Position numbers and translations under genes: made by a program
Assembly: GCA_045600045.1 (NCBI GenBank)
Contig: JAZRXD010000051.1
Location: 50,940-114,939, forward strand
Length of the DNA stretch: 64,000 bases
Direction: 5' to 3'
Origin: UBA1715 sp045600045
GTDB taxonomy: Bacteria; Bacteroidota; Bacteroidia; Bacteroidales; UBA1715
The notes under the pieces: generated by a model
Told to the model about the DNA's origin: nothing
Databases searched by the model: none
The model's input: only the letters and a program-made list of their open reading frames with translations
Shown: positions 42,489-51,556 of the stretch, piece by piece
How the letters are laid out: each line of letters starts with the position of its first letter
Numbering within the stretch: the stretch's first letter is position 1

Positions 42489-44017
42489 TATTTTTTCTTT
42501 TCGCGTATAAGAATATCGTATTTCGTGATAGCCCAAAATACCCATTTGTCGCCGTACATGCCAAGAGCCATATGCGTTACGTCAGGTGTCATCACTTTCA
42601 TGCAAGTTTGTGAGTTCTTTTCGAAAATCCAGTGTGTAACAACCGAATCTATCACATTTTTCATTTCTTCGTCGCCATAAACACCATTGAATGAATATCC
42701 GTAGCCCACACAGAATGCCATTTTCATTGCCTGTACGAAATTCAATCCGTTTTCGTTTTCGTAGGTGGTTCCTTTGTATTGGGTTTTATTGATTTGGTCC
42801 CAAGGTGTTTCGCCTTTTAGATTGACATCTTCGCTGTGATTTTCGAAAAACATTTCCTTTGCATGTGCATTTGCAAGTCGTTCCAAAGTTGTGTCCCATT
42901 CAATAGCAGGAACTGGAGCCACATAAACCACTTCACTTGTGTCGCATTCGCAACCTTTTAAACGCCAATTGTTTACGATTTCGAGAGCGTATTTTTTGAA
43001 ATTTTCGGTTTCCGATGCGAATGGAATAGTATGGAATTCAATGTTGAGCTTCGTCTCCATGTCTTCGAACTTTTTGTTTGAAGGGAAAATCTCTTTAGCC
43101 ATCGACAAATATCTATACGCATTTCTTAATAATACGCTGTCTTTCCATGTACGCTCATGCGTTGCCGTTGCTCTATATGCCGATGACTGCGAATTGATTA
43201 ATTCAATCCAGCGTTTTTCAATGTGGCTTACCACGCCTTTGTCTTCGGGATAGAGTTCCAAACCTTTTTGGGAAAAATCGCTGAACAACGTTTTGTCGTC
43301 GTCGGTACGTGCGGTGTCGATTGAAATGATTAACGCTTTTTTGAAACCTTCGCTAATGGCGTAGTTCGTCGAGAATTTCGTTTTGTAGTTTTTGATGAGG
43401 GTGAACAAATCACTGAACATCCAATTCTCTGCAAGTAAAATAGCACCTTGTGTAAGTGCCACATAATTGTCGTTCGAACTATTTACTTCGGCCGGAGCTT
43501 TGGCATAAAGTCGGTCGATTTTTGCGTAGCATTTGTCATATCGTCCGGCATCGGCATCCAATTGCGCGTATTCCAAACCGTTGGATTTTTTTGTTCGGAA
43601 AATACTCGACAATCGTTGATTGATAGCTTGCGCTTCGGACGTGTTTGCCGTTTTAATTTTGCGTGCTCTGGTTTCTGCAAAATCTTTGATAATCAACAAT
43701 GTGTCGTTGTGCTCGTCAAGAATTTCCCGATCTTCGTCTTTAGAACTCAAAATACTTAGATTAGAGAGGCAGTCAAGAAGCGGATTTTTCGAAAAATCTT
43801 TGTAGTCGCTTGGATTTTGTGCCATTTCAAAATAAGCGATTGCCTTGACATAGTATGCTTCGAGCATTTCTGGCTTTTTCTTGAGTGCGGCATCGCATTG
43901 CTGAATACATTTTACGTACTCCTGTTTGTTGTAAGTTGCATATAATTTGCTCATTTTCTGCGAATAAGCAGAACAGCAAAGCATAAAGAACGAAAGGAAA
44001 ATGATAATTTTTCGCAT
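42488..44017 (-). CDS. Secreted TPR protein with C-terminal CAP (SCP/PR-1-like) domain
   Basis: 509 residues. Signal peptide MRKIIIFLSFFMLCCSAYS. The N-terminal half has TPR-like helices (KQEYVKCIQQCDAALKKKP, LEAYYVKAIAYFEMAQ). The C-terminal 150 residues resemble a CAP domain: WDTTLERLANAHAKEMFFENHSED (with the CAP His in the NHSED area), GETPWDQI, and ending with VIDSVVTHWIFEKNSQTCMKVMTPDVTHMALGMYGDKWVFW. CAP proteins act outside the cell; the role here is unknown. The start at 44017 follows an exact -7 box at 44046-44039, so the upstream in-frame ATG at 44041 is rejected. It is coupled to rnhB. Confidence 0.8.
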   Translation of the reverse strand: MRKIIIFLSFFMLCCSAYSQKMSKLYATYNKQEYVKCIQQCDAALKKKPEMLEAYYVKAIAYFEMAQNPSDYKDFSKNPLLDCLSNLSILSSKDEDREILDEHNDTLLIIKDFAETRARKIKTANTSEAQAINQRLSSIFRTKKSNGLEYAQLDADAGRYDKCYAKIDRLYAKAPAEVNSSNDNYVALTQGAILLAENWMFSDLFTLIKNYKTKFSTNYAISEGFKKALIISIDTARTDDDKTLFSDFSQKGLELYPEDKGVVSHIEKRWIELINSQSSAYRATATHERTWKDSVLLRNAYRYLSMAKEIFPSNKKFEDMETKLNIEFHTIPFASETENFKKYALEIVNNWRLKGCECDTSEVVYVAPVPAIEWDTTLERLANAHAKEMFFENHSEDVNLKGETPWDQINKTQYKGTTYENENGLNFVQAMKMAFCVGYGYSFNGVYGDEEMKNVIDSVVTHWIFEKNSQTCMKVMTPDVTHMALGMYGDKWVFWAITKYDILIREKKK

Positions 44018-44038
44018 TGATAGAGAAAATTTGTTGTC

Positions 44039-44046
44039 CAAAGATA
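44039..44046 (-). promoter_or_regulatory. -7 promoter box of the TPR/CAP-rnhB operon
   Basis: TATCTTTG on the minus strand is an exact match, 21 bases before the ATG at 44017. It overlaps the alternative ATG at 44041. Confidence 0.5.
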
Positions 44047-44093
44047 GATTTTATTTTGATAGTAATGGCTTTTCGTGGATGAATAAAAATTCA

Positions 44094-44101
44094 TATACTT
44101 G
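44094..44101 (+). promoter_or_regulatory. -7 promoter box of dgt
   Basis: TATACTTG matches TAnnTTTG in all but one position and lies 19 bases before the ATG at 44121. Confidence 0.35.
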
Positions 44102-44120
44102 CATATCAAACGAAAATAAT

Positions 44121-45479
44121 ATGCTGGATTGGAATAAATTATTGTCGCCCAAACGATTAGGACTCGAAAACGAAGAATTGCAAGCTCCTGATATTCGTTC
44201 GCAGTTCCAACGTGATTATGATAGAATAATCTTTTCGTCGCCGTTCCGCCGTTTGCAGAACAAAACCCAAGTCTTTCCGTTGCCTGGAAGCATTTTTGTC
44301 CATAACCGTTTGACGCATAGTTTGGAAGTCGCTTCGGTTGGACGTTCGTTGGGAAATATGATAGCTAATGGTTTAACAGAACGAGGCGTTGACGTTGCAC
44401 CGAATTTGTTGGACAGTATCGGCACAATTGTTTCGTCGGCTTGTTTGGCTCATGATTTGGGAAATCCACCATTCGGACATTCTGGAGAAAAAGCGATTTC
44501 GCGTTATTTTGAGGAATTGGACACGAACAAGATTTCATCGAATCTTACAAAAGAACAATTTCTTGATTTTACGAATTTCGAAGGTAATGCGAATACATTG
44601 CGACTTTTAACACATCATTTTGCAGGCCGAAGAAAAGGAGGATTTGCTTTGACGTATGCTGTAATTGGTACGTTGTTGAAATATCCTTGCTCATCGACCG
44701 ATTTTGTGTCGGGAGAGTCACCATATCATAAATATGGCGTTTTTCAGAGTGAATTGCCTGTGCTTCAGCGAGTAGCAAAAGAACTCGGACTCGAATCGTA
44801 TAATGGAAAGAAAAACGTTTTTGGACGTCATCCGTTGGTTTTTTTGATGGAGGCCGCCGATGATATTAGTTACCAGATTGTTGATTTGGAAGATGCGCAT
44901 CGTTTGGGAATTATCTCAACTCAAAAAGCAAAAGATTTGATGTTTGCATTTTTCGATCCGCAGTTGGATAAGATTGCGTTGGAGAATCTGGAGAAGTCGT
45001 TGCAAGAAGTTGACGACGAAAACGAACAGATAGTGATACTTCGTTCCCGTACTATCAATAAACTTATAACTGATTGCGTGAATGTATTTTGGGAAAATTA
45101 TGACGACATAATGAATTCCCGTTTCTTCTCATCGTTGACCGAATCGTTGCACGGGACGTCGAAAACAGCGTTGCAAACATTGTCGGCTTTGGCGACGGAA
45201 AAAATCTATAATGCTCGCGAAGTAATTGAGATACAAGTTGCCGGTCACAGAATTTTGAGTGAACTCTTGCAGGAATTTGTAACCGCCACATTGCGAAAAG
45301 GCGACACATTGTATACTTCGCAATTACTGCGTTTGTTGCCGTCGCAATTGATTACGGAAAACGAGGATTTTTATTCACAAATATTTTCTGTTGTTGATTT
45401 CATATCGGGCATGACCGACGTGTATTCATTGGAAATGTACCGCAAAATCAAAGGAATATCTTTTTCGGTAATTCGTTAA
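44121..45479 (+). CDS. dgt: Deoxyguanosinetriphosphate triphosphohydrolase (dGTPase)
   Basis: 452 residues from the chosen start. It is an HD-domain enzyme that cleaves dGTP to deoxyguanosine and triphosphate, controlling dNTP pools. Motifs are SSPFRRLQNKTQVFPL, NRLTHSLEVASVGRSLG, the HD pair in CLAHDLGNPPFGHSGE, and MEAADDISYQIVDLEDAH. The open frame begins at 44001, but those 40 extra codons overlap the divergent TPR/CAP promoter and gene start. The ATG at 44121 (MLDWNKLLSPKRLG) matches the family start and follows a -7-like box. Confidence 0.94.
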   Translation: MLDWNKLLSPKRLGLENEELQAPDIRSQFQRDYDRIIFSSPFRRLQNKTQVFPLPGSIFVHNRLTHSLEVASVGRSLGNMIANGLTERGVDVAPNLLDSIGTIVSSACLAHDLGNPPFGHSGEKAISRYFEELDTNKISSNLTKEQFLDFTNFEGNANTLRLLTHHFAGRRKGGFALTYAVIGTLLKYPCSSTDFVSGESPYHKYGVFQSELPVLQRVAKELGLESYNGKKNVFGRHPLVFLMEAADDISYQIVDLEDAHRLGIISTQKAKDLMFAFFDPQLDKIALENLEKSLQEVDDENEQIVILRSRTINKLITDCVNVFWENYDDIMNSRFFSSLTESLHGTSKTALQTLSALATEKIYNAREVIEIQVAGHRILSELLQEFVTATLRKGDTLYTSQLLRLLPSQLITENEDFYSQIFSVVDFISGMTDVYSLEMYRKIKGISFSVIR

Positions 45480-45509
45480 TAACTCTGTGGGAAGTTCCAA
45501 TTATTTTCT

Positions 45510-45540
45510 TTTGATTATTTGCCCAATAATCATACATTTG
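45510..45540 (+). promoter_or_regulatory. Promoter of the 45579 gene
   Basis: TTTG at 45510-45513, a 19-base spacer, then TACATTTG at 45533-45540. This is a full match to the Bacteroidota -33/-7 pattern, 38 bases before the ATG. Confidence 0.7.
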
Positions 45541-45578
45541 CAACTTGAAAGGGTAATGTTCTTAAAGAGTCTATCTAA

Positions 45579-47999
45579 ATGAAAATCAAAAACATATTTG
45601 TCTTTTTGTTGAGTTTGCTTTTGGCGACTCAATCTTTCTCGCAAACAGAAAATTTCCAAGAACCAGCGCGTGTGGAGTCATACTTGACGGAATTGTATCC
45701 GGAGGCATTTAATTTGACTTTGATGCGTGATGCGATTTTATATTACATCGACAAGGAATTACGCAAAGAACAATATAGAATTCTTCAACCAAACCAAATT
45801 TTGCAAAGTGCATCGCAGGAATTCGCCGATTATATGGGAAAAACCGATGAAATCCGCGTGTCGTATGCTCCTGCAAAATATGCTTTGCAACAGCGTATTT
45901 TAAATCAGGGCGGTGGTGTTCATCAAGTTGACGAAATAACAATGAAAACTTCGATTCAGCGTGCAAAAATTTCGTTGACGTACGATGAAGTTGCCCAAGA
46001 TATAGTTTTCCAATTGTACAAACGTAAAGCAATCGACATTCTTCAGGATTCACGCTATGTGTTTGCCGGAATAGGTTGTAGCATCGACAAGACCGGCAAA
46101 AAACTATACATTGCGATAAGTGTTGGAAACTACAATTTGATTACAACTTCGAAAAAAGACATAAAAGAATCCGGCTTGAAGTTGACTTCGTCAAATCAAG
46201 GAATTGGATGGTATGATGCGAAAGCTTGCAAAGCTTGCTCGAAGTTCAAAGAAATGGAGTCGCTCCGTTCTATGGTGACAATAGAACGTGGGAAAATCTA
46301 TTTTGAAACGAATGATTACAAAGCTTTCAAAAAGTTGATGAAGGACCCGACTGACGCAATCGCAGTCGATATCGTCAATATGAAACAATATCCTTGTAAT
46401 GGCGAAAATGTGGTGAACAATCAATTGCCAACACGTGGATATTCAACAAAACCGATCTATGCAAAGGATTTTGATAAATTGAATATTTATTCAGGACGAA
46501 ATTCTTCGTCGAAATTGCGTTTGTTGATGGGCGAATTGCCGGAAGGTGTTACCGATTACGAATATAATGTTTTAGTAATCAAGGATAAACATCTTTGCAA
46601 AACATTGATGCCAAGCTACGACAAGAAAATCGACGGATTCAATATGCCGGAATTGTTGCCGTTCCCGGATACAGTAACTCGCTACAACACGTTTATCTAC
46701 ACACCAAAAGTTGAACGCGATACAATCAGTTTCATCATTCCATTCGAAATAGGTCGTTCACAATATCGTCCGGAAGATATCGTTGCTTTTGTTGATTCAA
46801 TGAAACAACCAGATTTCAAACCACTTGCATTCATCGTTTCTGCATATACTTCTATTGACGGAAATCCAGAGAAAAATATGCAGTTGCGTGGCGAAAGAAT
46901 CAACAGTATTGTTAGCTCAATCGCTTCGTATTCGGGTAATTCGGTGCCAATCTCTACACAAAGTAAGGAATCTTGGGATTTGTTCTATACCGATATTGTT
47001 GCCACAGAATGGCAATTCTTAAAAACAAAATCCCACGAGGAAGTTCTTGCGTATATTTCCAAAGGGGACAATTTGCGCAAGATGGATGGACTTCTTTCAA
47101 AACATCGTTTTGCCGAAGTTCAGATTGTTGTAGAATATGATATTACAACAAATCGTCAGGAACAGGCTTACACGGTTTATGCATTCCACAAAGCTTTGAA
47201 GGAATATAATGAAGATCGTGCGTTGGCAATCCAAAAATATATTATGCAACAAGTATTGTCGGGACGTTATCCGAAGGCTGTGATTGATAGAATGCAAGTT
47301 CCTGATAAACCAGCGTATGTTGGTTTGCAAGTAAACAAAATGTGGCTGAAATATACAGCAAACAATATGGCAATCGACGAAGCCTTTTTAAAAGAAATGC
47401 AACGTTTGAAAGCTTTGAATCCAGAGCATCCATATGTACGTAGAAATTTGGTTTTCGCTCGTTTGAAACTTGAAACAATCGATAATGAATATTATGTAAC
47501 GGAAATGCAGAAAGATATTGATGATCAGTTGATTTCGAAATTGCCGAAATATGCTATCGATCCGTTGAATTTGGAATTGCAGGTTAAATCGTTGCAGAAT
47601 TTGAACAAAACCTATAAGGTTTCGAACGAAGAGGAATTTGTGAATGCCGCATTTGAGCGTATTAAGGAAATAGTGGAAATAGACAATTATGATTGGAAAG
47701 GCGCATTGAATATAGCTTCGATTTTTGCCGGAATGAACGATTATGACTATCCAGTGAGTGTTATGGCTCCAATGGTGAATATTCCCGATGTGAGCGAAGA
47801 TTTTATATTCTCGTTCATAGCAATGTGTACTCACACTGATTATATGTATAATACACAAGCATTTGTTGACGCACTTGTCCGTGCTTCCGAAATGAACAAA
47901 GCTCGTTTGTGTGAATTGGTTGACACAGGCAAATTGTCGTTCCAAATGTTTGAAAATCCTGAAGTTAAAAAAGCGTTCTGCCCAATTTGTAATCAGTAA
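45579..47999 (+). CDS. Secreted protein with CAP-like, OmpA-like and TPR-like regions
   Basis: 806 residues; no single family name fits. Signal peptide MKIKNIFVFLLSLLLATQSFS. Residues about 45-200 look like a divergent CAP domain (RDAILYYIDKELRK, ILQPNQILQSASQEFADYM, SRYVFAGIGCSIDKTGKKLYI). Residues about 380-510 resemble an OmpA-type peptidoglycan-binding domain (SFIIPFEIGRSQYRPED, then SAYTSIDGNPEKNMQLRGER). The rest is helical and TPR-like. CxxC pairs occur in the middle (ACKACSK) and at the very end (FCPICNQ). It is probably a periplasmic, cell-wall-linked protein. plsY begins 3 bases after its stop. Confidence 0.72.
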   Translation: MKIKNIFVFLLSLLLATQSFSQTENFQEPARVESYLTELYPEAFNLTLMRDAILYYIDKELRKEQYRILQPNQILQSASQEFADYMGKTDEIRVSYAPAKYALQQRILNQGGGVHQVDEITMKTSIQRAKISLTYDEVAQDIVFQLYKRKAIDILQDSRYVFAGIGCSIDKTGKKLYIAISVGNYNLITTSKKDIKESGLKLTSSNQGIGWYDAKACKACSKFKEMESLRSMVTIERGKIYFETNDYKAFKKLMKDPTDAIAVDIVNMKQYPCNGENVVNNQLPTRGYSTKPIYAKDFDKLNIYSGRNSSSKLRLLMGELPEGVTDYEYNVLVIKDKHLCKTLMPSYDKKIDGFNMPELLPFPDTVTRYNTFIYTPKVERDTISFIIPFEIGRSQYRPEDIVAFVDSMKQPDFKPLAFIVSAYTSIDGNPEKNMQLRGERINSIVSSIASYSGNSVPISTQSKESWDLFYTDIVATEWQFLKTKSHEEVLAYISKGDNLRKMDGLLSKHRFAEVQIVVEYDITTNRQEQAYTVYAFHKALKEYNEDRALAIQKYIMQQVLSGRYPKAVIDRMQVPDKPAYVGLQVNKMWLKYTANNMAIDEAFLKEMQRLKALNPEHPYVRRNLVFARLKLETIDNEYYVTEMQKDIDDQLISKLPKYAIDPLNLELQVKSLQNLNKTYKVSNEEEFVNAAFERIKEIVEIDNYDWKGALNIASIFAGMNDYDYPVSVMAPMVNIPDVSEDFIFSFIAMCTHTDYMYNTQAFVDALVRASEMNKARLCELVDTGKLSFQMFENPEVKKAFCPICNQ

Positions 48000-48002
48000 C
48001 AG

Positions 48003-48617
48003 ATGCCTTTTTTTGTAATTGTTATACTGGGTATAATTGTTTCGTATTTATTAGGTTCAATTCCGACATCGGTTTGGGTAGGAAAAATCTTTTACGGAAT
48101 TGACGTACGTGAGCACGGAAGTGGCAATGCGGGAACAACAAATACTTTTCGTGTGTTGGGTGCAAAAACTGCGATTCCTGTTTTTCTGATTGATGTGCTG
48201 AAAGCGTTTGCGGCTGCTTTGTTAGGTCGTTGGGTTGGTGCTTCTTGTTTAACGGAATGGGCTTATATAATGCCGTTGTTGTTTGGATTAGTTGCAGTGT
48301 TTGGCCATATTTTCCCGATTTATGTTGGTTTTAAAGGTGGAAAAGGAGTCGCTTCTTTATTGGGTGTAACTTTAGCGGTGACACCAAAGGCTGCTTTGTT
48401 TGCATTGGCGGTGTTTGTGGTGGTTTTGCTTATTAGTCATTATGTTTCGTTATCATCAATGTCGGCTGGATGTTCTTATCCGTTATTCGTATTTCTTATA
48501 GGAAATTCGCCAATGGTATTTAAATTTTTTTCAATTGCCATTGCCGTTTTGATTTTGGTAACTCACCGCAAAAATATATCGCGCTTGCGAAAAGGGGAGG
48601 AAGGTAAGATTTTTTAG
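48003..48617 (+). CDS. plsY: Glycerol-3-phosphate acyltransferase PlsY
   Basis: 204 residues, integral membrane. It transfers an acyl group from acyl-phosphate to glycerol-3-phosphate, the first step of phospholipid synthesis. Motifs are YLLGSIPTSVWVGKIFYGID, REHGSGNAGTTNTFRVLG, FGHIFPIYVGFKGGKGVAS and ISHYVSLSSMSAGC. These are the three conserved PlsY loops. The start at 48003 is 3 bases after the preceding stop, so the two genes are likely co-transcribed although their functions differ. Confidence 0.95.
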   Translation: MPFFVIVILGIIVSYLLGSIPTSVWVGKIFYGIDVREHGSGNAGTTNTFRVLGAKTAIPVFLIDVLKAFAAALLGRWVGASCLTEWAYIMPLLFGLVAVFGHIFPIYVGFKGGKGVASLLGVTLAVTPKAALFALAVFVVVLLISHYVSLSSMSAGCSYPLFVFLIGNSPMVFKFFSIAIAVLILVTHRKNISRLRKGEEGKIF

Positions 48618-48620
48618 GTT

Positions 48621-48654
48621 TTTGCCATTTATATGGTATAAATCTCTATTTTTG
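48621..48654 (+). promoter_or_regulatory. Promoter of the two-component pair
   Basis: TTTG at 48621-48624, a 22-base spacer and TATTTTTG at 48647-48654, an exact -7 match. The kinase ATG is 20 bases further on at 48675. Confidence 0.6.
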
Positions 48655-48674
48655 AAAATCTGAATTTCGAAAGC

Positions 48675-49739
48675 ATGAAGCTAAATTTAAGAATATTGTC
48701 TCATGGCGTTATAGCTGTCCAGTTGGCTTTGTTTGCCGTTGCCGCCGCCGTTCTATCCATTGCCACCGTATATTTCTTGAAATGCACCAATATTTTCGTG
48801 ATTGTTGCTATCGTTGCGGTTGTTGTGTTTGCGGTGATGTATTTCGTGTCGCGGTATATGGTTAAGATTTTCATTATAGAAAAAGTCCGTCCGATATACA
48901 AAGTGATTCGTTCTGCCCAAATGCCACGTTTTAAGGAATTTTCGAAGAAAGACAATAATCTTATTGAAACAGCAACAAAAGATGTGCAGGAATGGGCAAG
49001 TCGCAAAAGCGATGATGAATTGGAGATGTTGAAGAAGCAGGAGATTTTCCGTAAGGAATATATCGGCAACGTCGCCCACGAATTGAAAACACCAATCTTC
49101 ACCATTCAAGGTTATGTTTCCACGTTGTTGGATGGCGGTTTGTATGATGAATCAATCAATCGGCAATATTTGGAACGAACAGACAAAGTTATTCAACGAA
49201 TGACATCGATTGTCCACGATTTGGATGCAATCAACCGTTTGGAATCGGGCGATTTGAAGATGGAATATATCACGTTCAATATTGTTGATGTGGTAAATGA
49301 GGTTTTCGAGGCGCAAGAATATCTTGCAAAAGAACAAAACGTTACATTGAATGTGGAACTTGCCATGCCCAAAAATATGATGATGGTTTATGCCGATAAG
49401 ATGAGAATCAACATGGCTTTGTCGAATTTGGTGATAAATGCGATAAAATACAATAAACCAGAAGGTGGCTCTGTTCGAATCCGCTTTTTCGATATGGACA
49501 ATCGTTTCTTGGTTGAGGTTTCCGATACAGGAATTGGTATTCCGCAGGAATATTGCGAACGTATTTTCGAACGCTTTTTCCGAGTTGATAAGAGTCGTTC
49601 CCGCGAACAAGGCGGAACAGGTTTGGGCTTGTCAATCGTAAAACATGTTGTGGAAGCTCACGGAGAATCTATTAATGTAAAAAGTAGCATAAACCAAGGA
49701 ACTTCATTCTCATTCACAATTAAAAAAGGAATTTGTTAA
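48675..49739 (+). CDS. Sensor histidine kinase (PhoR-like)
   Basis: 354 residues. Two N-terminal TM segments lie almost back to back (AVQLALFAVAAAVLSIATVYF and IFVIVAIVAVVVFAVMYFVS) with very little periplasmic sequence, so it may sense within the membrane. The HisKA domain has the H box GNVAHELKTPIFTIQGY (His135). The HATPase domain has NLVINAIKYNKP (N box), VEVSDTGIGIP (G1), FERFFRVDKSRSREQGGTGLGLSIVKH (F and G2). It phosphorylates the response regulator encoded 4 bases downstream. Phosphate sensing is suggested only by likeness to PhoR. Confidence 0.93.
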   Translation: MKLNLRILSHGVIAVQLALFAVAAAVLSIATVYFLKCTNIFVIVAIVAVVVFAVMYFVSRYMVKIFIIEKVRPIYKVIRSAQMPRFKEFSKKDNNLIETATKDVQEWASRKSDDELEMLKKQEIFRKEYIGNVAHELKTPIFTIQGYVSTLLDGGLYDESINRQYLERTDKVIQRMTSIVHDLDAINRLESGDLKMEYITFNIVDVVNEVFEAQEYLAKEQNVTLNVELAMPKNMMMVYADKMRINMALSNLVINAIKYNKPEGGSVRIRFFDMDNRFLVEVSDTGIGIPQEYCERIFERFFRVDKSRSREQGGTGLGLSIVKHVVEAHGESINVKSSINQGTSFSFTIKKGIC

Positions 49740-49743
49740 ATCG

Positions 49744-50427
49744 ATGTCTTCTGCTAAAACCATATTGATTGTTGATGATGAACCAGATATAATTGAGATT
49801 TTACGATATAATCTCGAAAAAGAAGGCTATAAAACTGTGTCGGCAATAAATGGTCTAGAGGCTGTTTCCAAAGCAAAGGAATTCAAACCTGATTTGATTT
49901 TGCTTGATGTGATGTTGCCCGATATGGACGGAATTCAAACCTGCGAAACAATTCGTGGCATTCCTGAATTGTCGAAATGTATTATTGCTTTTTTAACAGC
50001 CCGTAGCGAGGATTATTCGGAAATAGCAGGTTTCAACGCTGGCGCCGACGATTATATAACAAAACCTATTCGTCCGAAAGTTTTAATTACAAGAATTCAA
50101 TCTTTGTTGAAACGTTCAAAGTTGGAAGTTGCAGATAGTCAGAAACTTTGCTATGATGATATTTTGCTTGACAAAGAAAAATATCTTGTTTCCGTGAATG
50201 GCAAATCGTTGAATTTGCCAAAAAAGGAATTCAAAATATTGGAAATTTTGATTTCGAATCCGGAACGAGTTTTTACGAGAGAGGAAATTTATTCTCAAGT
50301 GTGGGGAAATGAAATTGTTGTCGGCGACCGCACGATTGACGTGCATATCCGTAAATTGAGAGAAAAATTAGGAGAAAAATATATTTATACAATAAAAGGA
50401 ATCGGGTATGTGTTTGCCCGTCGGTAA
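49744..50427 (+). CDS. OmpR/PhoB-family response regulator
   Basis: 227 residues. Receiver domain with the acidic pocket Asp11-Asp12 (LIVDDEPDI), phosphoacceptor Asp55 (LILLDVMLPDMDG), the Thr region AFLTARSEDYSE and the Lys in DYITKPIRPK. The C-terminal winged-helix DNA-binding domain (about 130-227) has LPKKEFKILEILISNPERVFTREEI and RTIDVHIRKLREKLG. Partner of the kinase just upstream. pgmB begins 1 base after its stop, so the sugar phosphatase gene is probably in the same operon. Confidence 0.95.
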   Translation: MSSAKTILIVDDEPDIIEILRYNLEKEGYKTVSAINGLEAVSKAKEFKPDLILLDVMLPDMDGIQTCETIRGIPELSKCIIAFLTARSEDYSEIAGFNAGADDYITKPIRPKVLITRIQSLLKRSKLEVADSQKLCYDDILLDKEKYLVSVNGKSLNLPKKEFKILEILISNPERVFTREEIYSQVWGNEIVVGDRTIDVHIRKLREKLGEKYIYTIKGIGYVFARR

Positions 50428-50428
50428 T

Positions 50429-51085
50429 ATGGCAGAAATAAAAGCTTGCATATTTGACATGGATGGCGTGCTTGTAAGCACAGAAATTTATCATTTTAAG
50501 GCATGGAAACGTCTTGCCGCAACAATCGGCATTGATATAGACGAAACGTTCAACGAAAATCTGAAAGGCGTTAGCCGTTCCGTGTGTATTGATTTGATAT
50601 TGAAACACGGCGGCGTTGAGAAAACGCAAGCAGAAAAAGATGCGTTGGCTGCACAAAAAAACGAATGGTTTCTTGAATATGTGAAAAGCGAAATCACCCC
50701 GGCAAATGTTTATCCTGGCGTGATTGATTTCCTTAAATCGTTGAAACAACAAGGATATAAAACCGCTATAGGTTCTGCAAGTAAAAATGCTCCGTTACTT
50801 GTGGAAAAATTGGGAATAGCTCAATATTTCGATGCGCTTGTCGATGGAAATATGATTACCAAAGCAAAACCTAACCCAGAAGTGTTTTTAAAAGGTGCCG
50901 AATTGATTGGCGTTCCTCCACAAAATTGTGTGGTGTTTGAAGACGCAATCAGTGGTGTGGAAGCGGCGAAAAATGGCGGAATGTTATGTATAGGCGTTGG
51001 TTCGCCACAATTACTTTCAAAAGCAGATTTTTGCATTTCGGGATTTACCGAAATGAGTTTGCAAAGGTTGCAGGCGTTTAAGTGA
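50429..51085 (+). CDS. pgmB: Beta-phosphoglucomutase-like HAD hydrolase
   Basis: 218 residues. HAD-superfamily: CIFDMDGVLVSTEIYHFKAWKRL (nucleophile Asp10, acid/base Asp12), GVSRSVCIDLIL, KTAIGSASKNAPLLVEKLG, ITKAKPNPEVFLKGA and VVFEDAISGVEAAKNGGM. The cap signature with STEIYHFKAWKRLA and the overall length fit beta-phosphoglucomutase, which interconverts beta-glucose 1- and 6-phosphate. A related sugar phosphatase is possible. The start is the ATG at 50429; the longer frame from 50408 overlaps the response regulator. Confidence 0.87.
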   Translation: MAEIKACIFDMDGVLVSTEIYHFKAWKRLAATIGIDIDETFNENLKGVSRSVCIDLILKHGGVEKTQAEKDALAAQKNEWFLEYVKSEITPANVYPGVIDFLKSLKQQGYKTAIGSASKNAPLLVEKLGIAQYFDALVDGNMITKAKPNPEVFLKGAELIGVPPQNCVVFEDAISGVEAAKNGGMLCIGVGSPQLLSKADFCISGFTEMSLQRLQAFK

Positions 51086-51105
51086 AAGAATAGCAGATTT
51101 ATTTT

Positions 51106-51113
51106 TACATTTG
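51106..51113 (+). promoter_or_regulatory. -7 promoter box of sufE
   Basis: TACATTTG, an exact match, 18 bases before the ATG at 51132. It covers the alternative TTG start at 51111. Confidence 0.5.
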
Positions 51114-51131
51114 CTCCGAATTTTACGAACG

Positions 51132-51554
51132 ATGACGATAAACGAAATCCAAGATGAGATTATTGATGAATTCAGTCTTTTCGACGACTGGATGGATAAA
51201 TATCAGTATCTCATTGATTTAAGTAAAAATTTACCTTTGATAGACGAGAAATACAAAACCGAAGAATATCTCATCAAAGGTTGCCAATCGCAGGTATGGT
51301 TGTTTGCCGAACATACAGACGGAAAAATCTTTTTTACCGCCGATTCCGACGCAATTATCACAAAAGGCATTGTTTCGTTGTTGATTCGTGTGATGTCGGG
51401 ACAAACTCCACAGGCAATACTCGACTGCGATTTACACTTCATTGAAGCAATCGGATTAAAGGAAAACCTTTCCCCAACACGCTCAAACGGCTTGCTGTCG
51501 ATGATTAAACAAATGAAAATTTACGCGCTTGCGTTCAAGTCTCAAGAAAAATAG
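51132..51554 (+). CDS. sufE: Cysteine desulfuration protein SufE
   Basis: 140 residues, normal length. It accepts sulfur from the desulfurase SufS and passes it on for Fe-S cluster building. The sulfur-carrying Cys51 lies in YLIKGCQSQVWLFAE. Other family stretches are WMDKYQYLIDLSKNLP and LSPTRSNGLLSMIKQMK. The ATG at 51132 follows an exact -7 box. It starts a run of closely spaced genes: the sufT-like gene is 2 bases downstream, then wbpE and wbpD by 4-base overlaps. Confidence 0.94.
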   Translation: MTINEIQDEIIDEFSLFDDWMDKYQYLIDLSKNLPLIDEKYKTEEYLIKGCQSQVWLFAEHTDGKIFFTADSDAIITKGIVSLLIRVMSGQTPQAILDCDLHFIEAIGLKENLSPTRSNGLLSMIKQMKIYALAFKSQEK

Positions 51555-51556
51555 AT

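Noticed and set aside
44001..44120. N-terminal extension of dgt by 40 residues
   Set aside because: It would overlap the divergent TPR/CAP gene and its promoter, and the family start is at 44121.
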